The translations under genes and the position numbers were made by a program. Shown here in pieces: positions 9,677-17,119 of a DNA stretch of 25,997 bases (position 1 is the stretch's first letter; every line of letters starts with the position of its first letter). Location of the stretch: positions 1 to 25,997 of IMG/VR virus record IMGVR_UViG_3300037264_001168, one strand, 5' to 3'. The notes below the pieces were generated by a model, which searched no databases, was not told the origin of the DNA, and saw only the letters and a list, made by a program, of their open reading frames with translations. The stretch is from a virus.

Positions 9677-9720
9677 TTCATTCTCCTTTTTAAAGAATTA
9701 AACCGTTGTTAATTAGCTGA

Positions 9721-10770
9721 CTATGTTGGAACTGTTGACGTTGAAATACTATCTTCAGTATGCAAAATAGCGTCGCTGACACGGCAAGGAACACCCTGGA
9801 ACGTAAGTGTCGGACGTCTGGTTATGCCTGAAGGTGAAACCAAATGTTCAACTTGTAAAAACAAATTAGACTTATCGTTCATTTTAACTCTTAACAGCCC
9901 TCTGGTCTGACGGGTCATATAAAAAGCAATACGACCATTGGTGAAACCAGGAGGAAGAAGGTCTAACGCACGGCTCATATACTTTATGATATTTGCCGAT
10001 GTGTCTGATCCATCACTAGCTGTTAAAAGAGCCGATACGTCAATATTACAAATACGAACAACTGAACGATAATCGTCAACTGCAATCCCAGCTCTCCAAA
10101 CATAATGGCTCTGGTAAACTTTCATAAAATTACCTGAGTTATTGGGGTCTGTGATTGTAATTAACCCATCGTTCATAGAATCTAAACCACCTTTACCGCC
10201 TTTAGGATAAATCCCGTAACATCTATCTGTATCCCAAGCTACGAGCCAGATGGAGGTGTTATCGGAACCAACCCCGCCAGCATCAAGAATCTGTGCAGAT
10301 GTGGTATAAGTTGTACCCAAAGAAGCATATCTTTGAGCCAACCCTTCAAACCGTTCAGGATTGATAGACACGTTACCGTAAATCATTGTGTCCATAAGGT
10401 CATTACCCATACCCTGAATAAATGCTTTATCCTGGTTAAATCTGAATGTATTGACATCATTCGCCATTTCAGCGATTGCAACGTCAACATGGCTCAAACT
10501 TTCCAAGCGTCCACACGTATTCTCAATCTGCCCTACGGCAGGATGGGTTGCGGTAATACCTCTGTTTAAACTTCTCCAGGTACCAGCCGGTAAACTTGTC
10601 CGAACAACCGACAAGTGTCCAGATGACTGGTTCCCTTCGATCCAGGGAATATCATCCAAAAAGTCGTGATATTCCTGCAATACTTCTGCGACTTTCGCCT
10701 GGCGTCCAGTAGGGTCCATGCCCTTAACGACGTCAAGTATTGTCGGGAATACTGTTGATAAGACTGCCAT
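9721..10770 (-). CDS. Major capsid protein, HK97 fold, BPP-1 (Bbp17) type
   Basis: 349 residues. The N-terminal part reads FPTILDVVKGMDPTGRQAKV followed by DDIPWIEGN, TSLPAGTWRSLNRGI and GRLESLSHVDVAIAEMA, the arrangement I know from BPP-1-like major capsid proteins. Middle motifs include LDAGGVGSDNTSIWLVAWD and YGIYPKGGKGGLDS, and the end has RRPTLTFQGVPCRVSDAIL. This is the repeated shell subunit of the procapsid. The scaffold gene ends 12 nt upstream and the cement gene follows. The start has an AAGGAG site. The length is normal for the family. Confidence 0.9.
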   Translation of the reverse strand: MAVLSTVFPTILDVVKGMDPTGRQAKVAEVLQEYHDFLDDIPWIEGNQSSGHLSVVRTSLPAGTWRSLNRGITATHPAVGQIENTCGRLESLSHVDVAIAEMANDVNTFRFNQDKAFIQGMGNDLMDTMIYGNVSINPERFEGLAQRYASLGTTYTTSAQILDAGGVGSDNTSIWLVAWDTDRCYGIYPKGGKGGLDSMNDGLITITDPNNSGNFMKVYQSHYVWRAGIAVDDYRSVVRICNIDVSALLTASDGSDTSANIIKYMSRALDLLPPGFTNGRIAFYMTRQTRGLLRVKMNDKSNLFLQVEHLVSPSGITRRPTLTFQGVPCRVSDAILHTEDSISTSTVPT

Positions 10771-10782
10771 GATTTAATCTCC

Positions 10783-11442
10783 TTATTTATGTCCAGTCGT
10801 AGCGTAAAACTCATCGGGTGTCATAGATCTGGACGTATTTTTCTTTTGTGGATCAACGAAAACATCTTCGCTGATCATTTTCCCTGCTTTGATAAACGCT
10901 TTTACCACCTCCGGATGGTTGCCAACACCTGTGTCATCCAAGATGTCACGTAAAGCAGGTGAACCGAATTTGTTGATGAACTTAGCCGCATACGCCAACT
11001 CTGTATCTGCGTTAGCACCAAGTTCTTTCTTAGATTCGTTCATCCACCCCGTGACCATCTCTTTGTGCTGTTTTACTAAACCATCCTGCTGAACTTTCAT
11101 CTGCTCTTGAACATAAGGCGCATAAGCATTAACTAACTTTTGGGCGTTCTCCTGAGTTATTCCCATTTCTTTGAATATAGGCGTGATCTTATCGACCAGA
11201 CCTGTATCAATAGACATTCCTTCGGGAACTTTAAAGTCGTACTTCTCAGGGGCCTTGCCCCCTTCTGGTTTACCAGCCTTACCAAGCAAAGTGCTTTCAT
11301 CTTCGCTACCTTCAACCGCCGGCTTGGTTTCTTGGGACGCCTCTTGCGCCTTAGTCGGTGTTTGAGTTGATTCAGCAGTTTGTGGTTTGATATCTGTTGT
11401 ATTAACCGGTGTTACCGGTGTGACTACTGTTTCTTCTGCCAT
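10783..11442 (-). CDS. Capsid scaffolding protein
   Basis: 219 residues, very rich in Glu, Lys, Thr and Pro. Residues 1-55 look disordered (repeated TPVNTT and TQTPTKAQEASQ type sequence). Then KYDFKVPEGMSID opens a helical region (DKITPIFKEMGITQENAQKL, then YAPYVQEQMKVQQDGL), a pattern widespread in podovirus scaffold or head assembly proteins. The C-terminus has SRSMTPDEFYATTGHK, a probable coat-binding helix. Such proteins fill the procapsid and leave before DNA packaging. The position immediately before the capsid gene is standard. AAAAAAGGAG precedes the ATG. Confidence 0.85.
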   Translation of the reverse strand: MAEETVVTPVTPVNTTDIKPQTAESTQTPTKAQEASQETKPAVEGSEDESTLLGKAGKPEGGKAPEKYDFKVPEGMSIDTGLVDKITPIFKEMGITQENAQKLVNAYAPYVQEQMKVQQDGLVKQHKEMVTGWMNESKKELGANADTELAYAAKFINKFGSPALRDILDDTGVGNHPEVVKAFIKAGKMISEDVFVDPQKKNTSRSMTPDEFYATTGHK

Positions 11443-11491
11443 ATAAAACTCCTTTTTTACACGCTAACCAGATCTCTAAATAGAGCTGTGG

Positions 11492-11869
11492 CTAACTGTT
11501 AATTTTTAAAATGTCTTTTTCCCCTACCTTATCCTTCTCTTCCATCTCCTCACGCTTGGCCTCGGATAAATGCTCACGCTGAATTTGTGTAAATGCGTCC
11601 TGCTTTGCCGCCGTAATCTCCTCTAAAGTCCATAATCCAATATTCTTCCGACCTGCGTTATATGTTGTCCCATACCCTGCATCACCATGAATATATCCAT
11701 CAACAAAAAACTTGCACTTTTCCATAAGCCGCCACATAAACCTTCGACCTTCAGGATTGGATAAAACAATCCTTAAGTCATTAAGCTCCCTATCCCGCAG
11801 TCGCTTTTCTTTTTGCTCTTTAGTTTCTGGCTTACGTTTCTCTATTTGTAATGTGTCTGGTTCGTACAT
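11492..11869 (-). CDS. Bbp19-family phage protein
   Basis: 125 residues. The core LNDLRIVLSNPEGRRFMWRL, then the nearby GTTYNAGRKNIGLWTL, is the signature of the Bbp19-like domain named after BPP-1: a D-L-x-x-V-L-S start, G-R-R-F-x-W-R-L helix and an A-G-R-x-x-I/V-G motif. Both ends are highly charged. Its function is not established; the gene reliably lies between portal and scaffold in BPP-1-like genomes. Here it is the first gene after an intrinsic terminator whose T-run ends only 4 nt before its ATG, so its Shine-Dalgarno region is poor or absent. Its expression may depend on read-through or an internal promoter. Confidence 0.8.
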   Translation of the reverse strand: MYEPDTLQIEKRKPETKEQKEKRLRDRELNDLRIVLSNPEGRRFMWRLMEKCKFFVDGYIHGDAGYGTTYNAGRKNIGLWTLEEITAAKQDAFTQIQREHLSEAKREEMEEKDKVGEKDILKINS

Positions 11870-11873
11870 AAAT

Positions 11874-11913
11874 AAAAAAAGCCATCATCTCACTTAACGT
11901 GAAACAATGGCTT
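11874..11913 (-). terminator. Intrinsic terminator inside the virion operon
   Basis: In the minus-strand transcript, 11913-11907 pairs with 11885-11879 (seven pairs, arms AAGCCAT and ATGGCTT on the plus strand), with a nested TCAC/GTGA stem (890-893 with 899-902). It is followed by a run of seven U at 11880-11874. The hairpin separates terminase-portal genes from scaffold-capsid genes and probably sets their expression ratio. Confidence 0.75.
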
Positions 11914-11936
11914 CGATTAGTTCGGTTAGCCTTAAA

Positions 11937-12098
11937 TTATTCTATGGGTGCTTTAAAAGATTGCGTCTTATTGATATTTACAATCTTCCCATTTAAAAAG
12001 TTTATTTGAATATTCCCCGTATACCCGTCATTATACAACTGCCTTATCATCTCAAGACACCAGTGGATCTTCTCAAATGTCTTAAAAACAGGACTCAT
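11937..12098 (-). CDS. Small YezD/DUF2292-like protein
   Basis: 53 residues. A helix FKTFEKIHWCLEMIRQLYN leads into YTGNIQINFLNGKIVNINKT, which resembles the YezD (DUF2292) pattern: an amphipathic helix, then G-x-I/V-x-I and a D/N-G-K-I-V strand pair. The ATG overlaps the stop of the upstream zinc-type small gene (ATGA), giving two tiny genes coupled to the portal gene. The gene ends 24 nt before the terminator. YezD proteins have no well-defined role. The family link is by pattern only. Confidence 0.55.
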   Translation of the reverse strand: MSPVFKTFEKIHWCLEMIRQLYNDGYTGNIQINFLNGKIVNINKTQSFKAPIE

Positions 12099-12232
12099 AC
12101 ATCATCCCTCTTAAACAGTGAATCGGACAATACCAACTCACAATAATTTACATGCGTCATAAACCATATATCATCGGAATTGAAACGCTTTCGACAATAA
12201 CCACAATATCTAATTCGGATGTCTAAAATCAT
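12095..12232 (-). CDS. Tiny putative zinc-binding protein
   Basis: 45 residues. Four possible metal ligands are arranged C-G-Y-C (residues 10-13) and H-V-N-Y-C (27-31), a compact zinc-finger-like layout, with basic residues between them (RKRF). Its ATG overlaps the portal stop (ATGA) and its stop overlaps the next ATG, so it is probably translated by coupling. No family is recognised. The paired Cys/His motifs and neat overlaps make it more likely real than chance. Confidence 0.55.
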   Translation of the reverse strand: MILDIRIRYCGYCRKRFNSDDIWFMTHVNYCELVLSDSLFKRDDV

Positions 12233-13908
12233 GTTTTATAACCCTTCATAATCCCATCCAAAGCTGACCCCTTATCCATCTCCGCCTCAGACAGTTTTTT
12301 TGTAGTATCCGCCGCAGAGTTGGCCGCTTCTAACGCTATCATATTATTCTGTTGTGCTTGTCTATCCTCACGTACCCCCTGAACCATAACAGGATCATTG
12401 ACAAGTTTAGCCGGGATACCTTGCATATCCGCAATCTCACGAACCGCCTCATCCCAATTAATAACATCTAGCATCTGCGGTGCTATTTGAGCATTGGCTC
12501 CAACAAACCCGATTACTCTCTCAATGTCACTTATCCCCAAAGCCCTCTGAGCCTGAGCCATAATGGAAATATACTGAACGTGAATGTCCATCCCTTCAAT
12601 CTCCTCCGGAGGCGGTGGAAACGCACCGGCGTCATAAAGCGTTCCAAACACCCATTCGATAACCACACTCAACTTTTCTTCATCAATCGTATTAAGAATA
12701 GACCCCATCACCATCGTCCGCTCTTGCTCTCTTGCCATAATCTCTTGCGCTGTTATCTGATTGCGTTCTAACTGGGCCAACATAATAAACACGTCAATAT
12801 AAAAATGCCGGTCAATGGACTTCTTCACCTGATCAATCAGTTCAATAAATGATTCAAGGTTAGGGTTAATTTGATATGAAGGTCTTAACCCGGCATTAGG
12901 AACATTGTTTGTACTCGTACTCACCCCACCAGGAAACAAATTAACATACCCCTCAATCGAAGCGTCCTTTTGCATAGGCGGATTATGAAGTTTCTCTTGC
13001 GCCAAGAGTTTGTCATACTTCGTCTTTTGAAGTTCCTTAACATCCCCAAGCGCATCCCACCCAGGGCCATAACCATAAATCATATCTGTTGTTGGAACAC
13101 TCCAACGCGGAGCTATAACAGGAAACCGTTTAAACCCACGCATACCTAGAAACATATCCGAGTTCTGATCCCCCAGTTCCCAATATGCTGACCTAAACGG
13201 CATATTCATAAAATCTTCCATCATCATATTGCGGTTGGTATTGGGCTCAATCAAATGCCTAATCCAAAACTCTTTGTCCTTATCATTATTCTTCCAATGC
13301 CCTTGGACCTGCTTTGAACAGCTTTCAAGACCAAACTGTTGGACCATCTGAAAAACTGTCATAGGAAAGGCCCGGCCAAAAGAATCAACCCGGCCACGAT
13401 AGTCAATACCAAGCAAATATTCACCTGCTGTAAACGACCGGCCACGAATAGCGGTCCAGTAATCTTCTAGCAATATAAAGCATGAAGTTCCAAAAGTAAG
13501 TAGTTCTTCATAACTGTTCTGAAAGACACCATAAATATTTGACCCTATCATCACATCAGCCATTTTCTTTTGGACAATATCAAGCCATTGACGCACAGGA
13601 GCATAGCTTGAAAGGTCAAGATCAGCTAACATCAACCTAAACCAAGGTCTTGACTTTGGGGTTATCCCGCTATTTAAAACACTCGCTGACTTCCTGATCG
13701 CACCAGTTGCATAAGCGTCAAGCAAAGTCTTATGGTCAATCATCTGGCCACGGGTAGGCTTATTCTCGTTAAATTGGCCACGGGTGGGATTCTCATATAA
13801 CGCTATATCCTTCCAGGATGAAGTATAAAGCTGGTTCTCCGCTTTCATCGAGGAAAAACGTTTGTTAAGCTCTACTTTTAACTCACTATTGGTCATTGGA
13901 TCAGCCAT
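12229..13908 (-). CDS. Portal protein (head-tail connector, T7 gp8-like)
   Basis: 559 residues from the ATG at 13908, which overlaps the preceding stop (TGATG); a GTG three bases earlier is possible. Family features include LNSGITPKSRPWFRLMLAD near residues 76-94, the wing/stem region GYGPGWDALGDVKELQKTK, and a long central helix followed by AQLERNQITAQEIMAREQER near residues 385-405. The C-terminal 60 residues are Gln/Ala-rich, as in the barrel of podovirus portals. Twelve copies form the DNA channel, bind terminase during packaging and later hold the adaptor. Length matches T7-type portals (about 535). Confidence 0.9.
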   Translation of the reverse strand: MADPMTNSELKVELNKRFSSMKAENQLYTSSWKDIALYENPTRGQFNENKPTRGQMIDHKTLLDAYATGAIRKSASVLNSGITPKSRPWFRLMLADLDLSSYAPVRQWLDIVQKKMADVMIGSNIYGVFQNSYEELLTFGTSCFILLEDYWTAIRGRSFTAGEYLLGIDYRGRVDSFGRAFPMTVFQMVQQFGLESCSKQVQGHWKNNDKDKEFWIRHLIEPNTNRNMMMEDFMNMPFRSAYWELGDQNSDMFLGMRGFKRFPVIAPRWSVPTTDMIYGYGPGWDALGDVKELQKTKYDKLLAQEKLHNPPMQKDASIEGYVNLFPGGVSTSTNNVPNAGLRPSYQINPNLESFIELIDQVKKSIDRHFYIDVFIMLAQLERNQITAQEIMAREQERTMVMGSILNTIDEEKLSVVIEWVFGTLYDAGAFPPPPEEIEGMDIHVQYISIMAQAQRALGISDIERVIGFVGANAQIAPQMLDVINWDEAVREIADMQGIPAKLVNDPVMVQGVREDRQAQQNNMIALEAANSAADTTKKLSEAEMDKGSALDGIMKGYKT

Positions 13909-14165
13909 CACGCCCCCAGCTTTGTCTTACCGCCATACATACTCGATAAAAGTTCCGGGCCTGTACCAGCCGCACCACCACGGTTCTTGATGGTTGATAA
14001 GTACCCAGCTCGTATCTGCCTTACCCTTGATGTGCGATCACCGGGCGTTTGAGGAGATATCTCAGAAGGCGTCGGTGACGGTCTTGGGGGTAACGTCGGC
14101 AACGGCGCTGAAGCCGGTGCTGGTTGGACCTGTGGCATTTGCTGCTTTCCTCCACCGAAACACAT
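13908..14165 (-). CDS. Small proline-rich phage protein upstream of portal
   Basis: 85 residues, starting MCFGGGKQQMPQVQPAPA, with a Pro-rich middle (LPTLPPRPSPTP) and a small conserved-looking end (TIKNRGGAAGTGPELLSS). Short MC[F/G]GG-starting proteins of this type recur beside terminase and portal genes in podoviruses. Their function is unknown, perhaps a minor head or tail component. The stop overlaps the portal ATG, and GAGG lies upstream of the start. Confidence 0.65.
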   Translation of the reverse strand: MCFGGGKQQMPQVQPAPASAPLPTLPPRPSPTPSEISPQTPGDRTSRVRQIRAGYLSTIKNRGGAAGTGPELLSSMYGGKTKLGA

Positions 14166-14173
14166 TGATTACC

Positions 14174-15724
14174 TCACTTTGTTACGCCAGCGAGTGGCGA
14201 TAGGGGATTATAAACAGGTTGATCTTGAGCTTGCCTTTTCGTATTAAGCAAATCATATCTACTGGAATGACCGGATAAATTTTTAAACTGCTGTTGGCTC
14301 TTATTAAGAACCGGGAAAGCAAAGGTTAAAGCCAAAGCATCCGCATCATCCGGTGAGCTTATCCCCCGGCTTTGCATATCATCTTTTGATTCTAAGATAA
14401 GTTTGCCAGCGTTAGGACCTTTCTGGACTGAATACGCTTCAGGCGCAATCAAGTCATTGACTAAATCTTGAACGTCAGGAATGGCCCCACCATTCTTGAG
14501 CCAGTCTTTCATCAACCCCCACATTTCAGCCCGTTTGTTGGCGTATAGATCGGAATCAGCTTTGCCTCCGAATCTCACAAGAATCCATTTTCTACCCATC
14601 TGTTTACCAAACGAATATAAACCAGTGCCATAACCAAAGTCGATAAACACAGCGTCCGCTTTATATTGATCTTCAAATCTTGCCAAATGCCCGGCAACTA
14701 AAGCGTCATCTTCATCCTTACGGAATGTGGCGAGGATAGTTGACATCAGCCCTTGTCTTAAATATATCTTTGTTTCATTATCACCCGACCACGCACGATC
14801 AACGCCGATAATTGTTGCGGCAAAACCATATTGACTTTCGTTTAAATGTTTACCTCTTGCTTCCTCTACAATATCAGAAGGGATGAACTGATGGTCAGAA
14901 GCCCGTGGGAACTCGCCCTTAACACGAACTCTCACAAAGTCTGAATCCTCGCCATAATCCTCAATCCATCGTTGGATCTGGTCTTTATTTGTAATCTTAA
15001 CTTTACGACTGTCTACTTGAAGATGTGACCATCGATGTTTTAAAATACCAAAGCAAGAATAGAATCTACCAACATTTCTGGTCGGGTTTCCAAAGACAAG
15101 CCATAATATTTCTGTTTTCTCGTCGGTTAAAGCCCCCTCTGTGACCTGCCATATCATATCTGGAATAGCTGAAGCCTCATCGAATATAACAACAATCCTC
15201 TTCCCCTTATTGTGCATCCCGGCAAACGCCTCCGTCTTTGTTTCATTCCACGGAATCATATCAAATCGCCATGTCTTTTCATGCTCAGGGTCAACGGAGA
15301 AAATTGATGTAGCTGTAAATGTGAACCAATGCTTTGCAATAAACAAACGATACCACTTTGCAAGCTCGGCCCAAGTTTTTGTTTTAAGCTGTGTTTCTGT
15401 ATTCGCTGTAACGACACCCTTCGTATCTTCATGTGTTGATAAAGCCCATAGAATGATCCAAGCGACTAAGGCCGACTTGCCAACCCCATGACCGGACGCT
15501 ATTGCAATCTGAATGGCTTGGCTCGTTGTAATCTTATTCTGTTTTAACTTCGATCCAATATCTTTTAAAGTTTGGACTTGCCATTCATCCGGGCCATTAT
15601 ATTCCTTCAATTCTCCTTCTTCCCCCCACGGGAAAGCATAGATAACAAAAGAAAAGGGGTCATGTGTAAATGACCCCATATCGTTAATCAATTCAAGTTC
15701 AGGATTTTTTATACTTGTCGTCAA
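14174..15724 (-). CDS. terL: Terminase large subunit
   Basis: 516 residues. The ATPase domain shows Walker A SGHGVGKSALVAW (residues 77-89) and Walker B RIVVIFDEA (176-184), the DE pair being catalytic, then a coupling-type LVFGNPTR. The nuclease domain shows acidic positions IIGVDRAWSGD, AVFIDFGYGTG and SPDDADALALTFAF, which give the three metal-binding Asp expected of the RNase H-like fold. The enzyme pumps DNA through the portal and cuts concatemers. The start is TTG, overlapping the small terminase stop as TTGA; an ATG at residue 16 is the alternative. Both catalytic centres look intact. Confidence 0.93.
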   Translation of the reverse strand: MTTSIKNPELELINDMGSFTHDPFSFVIYAFPWGEEGELKEYNGPDEWQVQTLKDIGSKLKQNKITTSQAIQIAIASGHGVGKSALVAWIILWALSTHEDTKGVVTANTETQLKTKTWAELAKWYRLFIAKHWFTFTATSIFSVDPEHEKTWRFDMIPWNETKTEAFAGMHNKGKRIVVIFDEASAIPDMIWQVTEGALTDEKTEILWLVFGNPTRNVGRFYSCFGILKHRWSHLQVDSRKVKITNKDQIQRWIEDYGEDSDFVRVRVKGEFPRASDHQFIPSDIVEEARGKHLNESQYGFAATIIGVDRAWSGDNETKIYLRQGLMSTILATFRKDEDDALVAGHLARFEDQYKADAVFIDFGYGTGLYSFGKQMGRKWILVRFGGKADSDLYANKRAEMWGLMKDWLKNGGAIPDVQDLVNDLIAPEAYSVQKGPNAGKLILESKDDMQSRGISSPDDADALALTFAFPVLNKSQQQFKNLSGHSSRYDLLNTKRQAQDQPVYNPLSPLAGVTK

Positions 15725-16164
15725 TTAGACAAAACCTCTTCTAGACGGTTAAGACGACTTCTTGATCCACTAAGTTTTTCAGCAAGACTAAAGTTTACGT
15801 TAATCTCTTTTTTATCATGCCAACCAAATCTATTTTTCATATTCGCATACCAAGCCCCGGTTTCAAAGACAGAATCCTTGTCGTGATAGACATTATCTCG
15901 TGAAACTTTCTCCCACCAAGCCTGACATAAACCCATGCCTTTGTTGATGGTAGAGGAAAACTCTTCTTCTCTTTCTATCAAGACATCCCAAAGATCATGG
16001 TTGAAAACTTTAAGGTTATAATCATAACAAAGTTGAGCCCTAACCTCAACCGCAGAGGCTCCTTCGGCCATCATATCAATGACAGTTTTCTGCCAACCAT
16101 CACCCAAGATATCTTCTATCTTTTTTTGAGGTCTGCCGACTTTATTTTTAATCAGAGCAATCAT
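15721..16164 (-). CDS. terS: Terminase small subunit
   Basis: 147 residues. The start NKVGRPQKKIEDILGDGWQ and a central helical region (QAWWEKVSRDNVY, then ETGAWYANMKNRFGW) are typical of phage small terminases of this length, with a DNA-recognition N-terminus and a ring-forming core. It recognises the packaging start site and regulates the large subunit, whose gene overlaps its stop. There is no Shine-Dalgarno sequence: the ATG is preceded by an A/T-only stretch at 16165-16183, so the start may be leaderless or the mRNA may use an A/U-rich leader. It is the first gene of the leftward operon. Confidence 0.8.
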   Translation of the reverse strand: MIALIKNKVGRPQKKIEDILGDGWQKTVIDMMAEGASAVEVRAQLCYDYNLKVFNHDLWDVLIEREEEFSSTINKGMGLCQAWWEKVSRDNVYHDKDSVFETGAWYANMKNRFGWHDKKEINVNFSLAEKLSGSRSRLNRLEEVLSN

Positions 16165-16186
16165 ATTTTTATAATATAAAATGTTT

Positions 16187-16215
16187 GGGGCCCGTAAAGA
16201 TGGGGTACGAGCCCC
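16187..16215. repeat. GC-rich hairpin in the leftward leader
   Basis: GGGGC at 16187-16191 pairs with GCCCC at 16211-16215, and CGTA (193-196) with TACG (206-209), with one mismatch between and a 9-nt loop. It lies 23 nt before the small terminase start. It could be a leader RNA structure, a protein site or part of a packaging site. No T-run follows on either strand, so it does not look like a terminator. Confidence 0.5.
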
Positions 16216-16254
16216 ATGGGACTAAACTGGATGAACAATGACAACGATCTATTA

Positions 16255-16271
16255 TGTTCATAAAATGAACA
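16255..16271. promoter_or_regulatory. Perfect inverted repeat, putative operator 1
   Basis: TGTTCAT and ATGAACA flank AAA, a perfect 7-bp dyad in the divergent intergenic region. A related half site (ATGAACA) occurs at 16231-16237. Size and shape fit a helix-turn-helix repressor site. The repressor is not identified; the small Cro-like protein at 17527-17706 is one candidate. Confidence 0.5.
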
Positions 16272-16315
16272 GTTAGTCAAGGGGTATTTTTGATATTACG
16301 TGTTTTTGCTTAGGG

Positions 16316-16335
16316 ATTTGTTACTTGTAACAAAT
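16316..16335. promoter_or_regulatory. Perfect inverted repeat, putative operator 2
   Basis: ATTTGTTAC and GTAACAAAT flank TT, a perfect 9-bp dyad. A weak sigma70-like pair, TTGTTA (16318-16323) and TAACAT (16341-16346) with 17-bp spacing, overlaps it, so a bound protein would cover the -35. The sequence differs from operator 1, suggesting a second regulator. Confidence 0.5.
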
Positions 16336-16348
16336 AATTCTAACATGT

Positions 16349-16370
16349 TGGTATTATTGATGTTATACCA
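16349..16370. promoter_or_regulatory. Inverted repeat, putative operator 3
   Basis: TGGTAT (16349-16354) and ATACCA (16365-16370) form a 6-bp dyad with a 10-bp spacer. It lies just downstream of operator 2. It may be a regulator site or a chance dyad in AT-rich DNA. Confidence 0.3.
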
Positions 16371-16401
16371 TCGATTTTTACAACAGCTTCGAGAAAATAG
16401 T

Positions 16402-16431
16402 TTAAAATTTTTTCCTCTCTTGGTGTATACT
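16402..16431 (+). promoter_or_regulatory. Possible rightward promoter
   Basis: TATACT at 16426-16431 is a good -10; the -35 (TTAAAA at 16402-16407, 18-bp spacing) is weak, so an activator may be needed. Start of transcription near 16438 would give a 35-nt leader to the hydrolase gene. Confidence 0.35.
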
Positions 16432-16472
16432 TTTTTCAATGACAACCCCCACCTACCGCCGGAGGATGAGAG

Positions 16473-17009
16473 ATGAGAAATTTTAAAATCAATTATAAAG
16501 TTGGATTATCAATTCGCACCGACGAGATACAAGCAAACGATTTAGATGAGGCTGTAAGTAAAGCCGATGTTAAACATCCGAGTTGGGTTGATGTTATCCT
16601 TGTCAAGCCAATGTTAGAGAAGGCTATGGCCATGGCCTTTTGTATTCTATCCCTTTGTAATGTAGCCCATGCTGATATTGCGGAAGATAAAGCGGTCCAT
16701 TGTATCTTAGGCGAGGCCCGATCAGAAGGAGAAATTGGCATTAAGGCCCTTGCCGAAGCCCTGAAGAATCGCAATACAACTAAAGGCGTTTATGGATGTA
16801 ATGTAGATTTTTCCAAAGAGGCGGCTTACATAAAAGCCAAACGTCTTGATGTAATTGCTAAACAGGCTTGGAGGGATGCTCCTAAGTTAAATTTGGTTAA
16901 GAACGCAGATCATTGGGAAAACATCACAGCTTTTGGGACTCCGACTTGGGCTAAAAAGATGGTCAAAACAACCTGTATTAACCATCATTGCTTTTACAGG
17001 TCGAAATAG
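16473..17009 (+). CDS. Cell-wall hydrolase, SleB/Hydrolase_2 type, with internal signal peptide
   Basis: 178 residues with GGAGG 7 nt before the ATG. Residues about 62-176 match the SleB-type hydrolase pattern: AVHCILGEARSEGEIGIKAL with the early Glu expected to be catalytic, then LAEALKNRN and a KGVYG turn, and near the end THCINHH-like Cys/His residues and CFYRSK. Oddly, residues 52-67 (MAMAFCILSLCNVAHA) form a clear signal peptide with a likely cut after AHA, but 46 residues of a separate small domain lie in front of it. Translation may also start at 16626 or 16632 (GAGAAGG just upstream), giving an exported form. It probably acts on peptidoglycan at lysis or entry. Confidence 0.75.
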   Translation: MRNFKINYKVGLSIRTDEIQANDLDEAVSKADVKHPSWVDVILVKPMLEKAMAMAFCILSLCNVAHADIAEDKAVHCILGEARSEGEIGIKALAEALKNRNTTKGVYGCNVDFSKEAAYIKAKRLDVIAKQAWRDAPKLNLVKNADHWENITAFGTPTWAKKMVKTTCINHHCFYRSK

Positions 17010-17119
17010 AAGATGGCATCCCACACCACAAAGGCAACTTTATACTATAAAAACGCCCCACAGCGAACGATTAGGCCTTATGTGTAGAGATGGGTATAAA
17101 CAAATGAAAGGAGCCACAC

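Noticed and set aside
15141-15491. 116-codon plus-strand frame within the large terminase gene
   Set aside because: Antisense to the Walker motifs of an intact terminase; no ribosome site.
16141-16186. Leftward sigma70 promoter just before the small terminase
   Set aside because: TATATT is present on the minus strand but no acceptable -35 was found at 16-19 bp, so no promoter is annotated.
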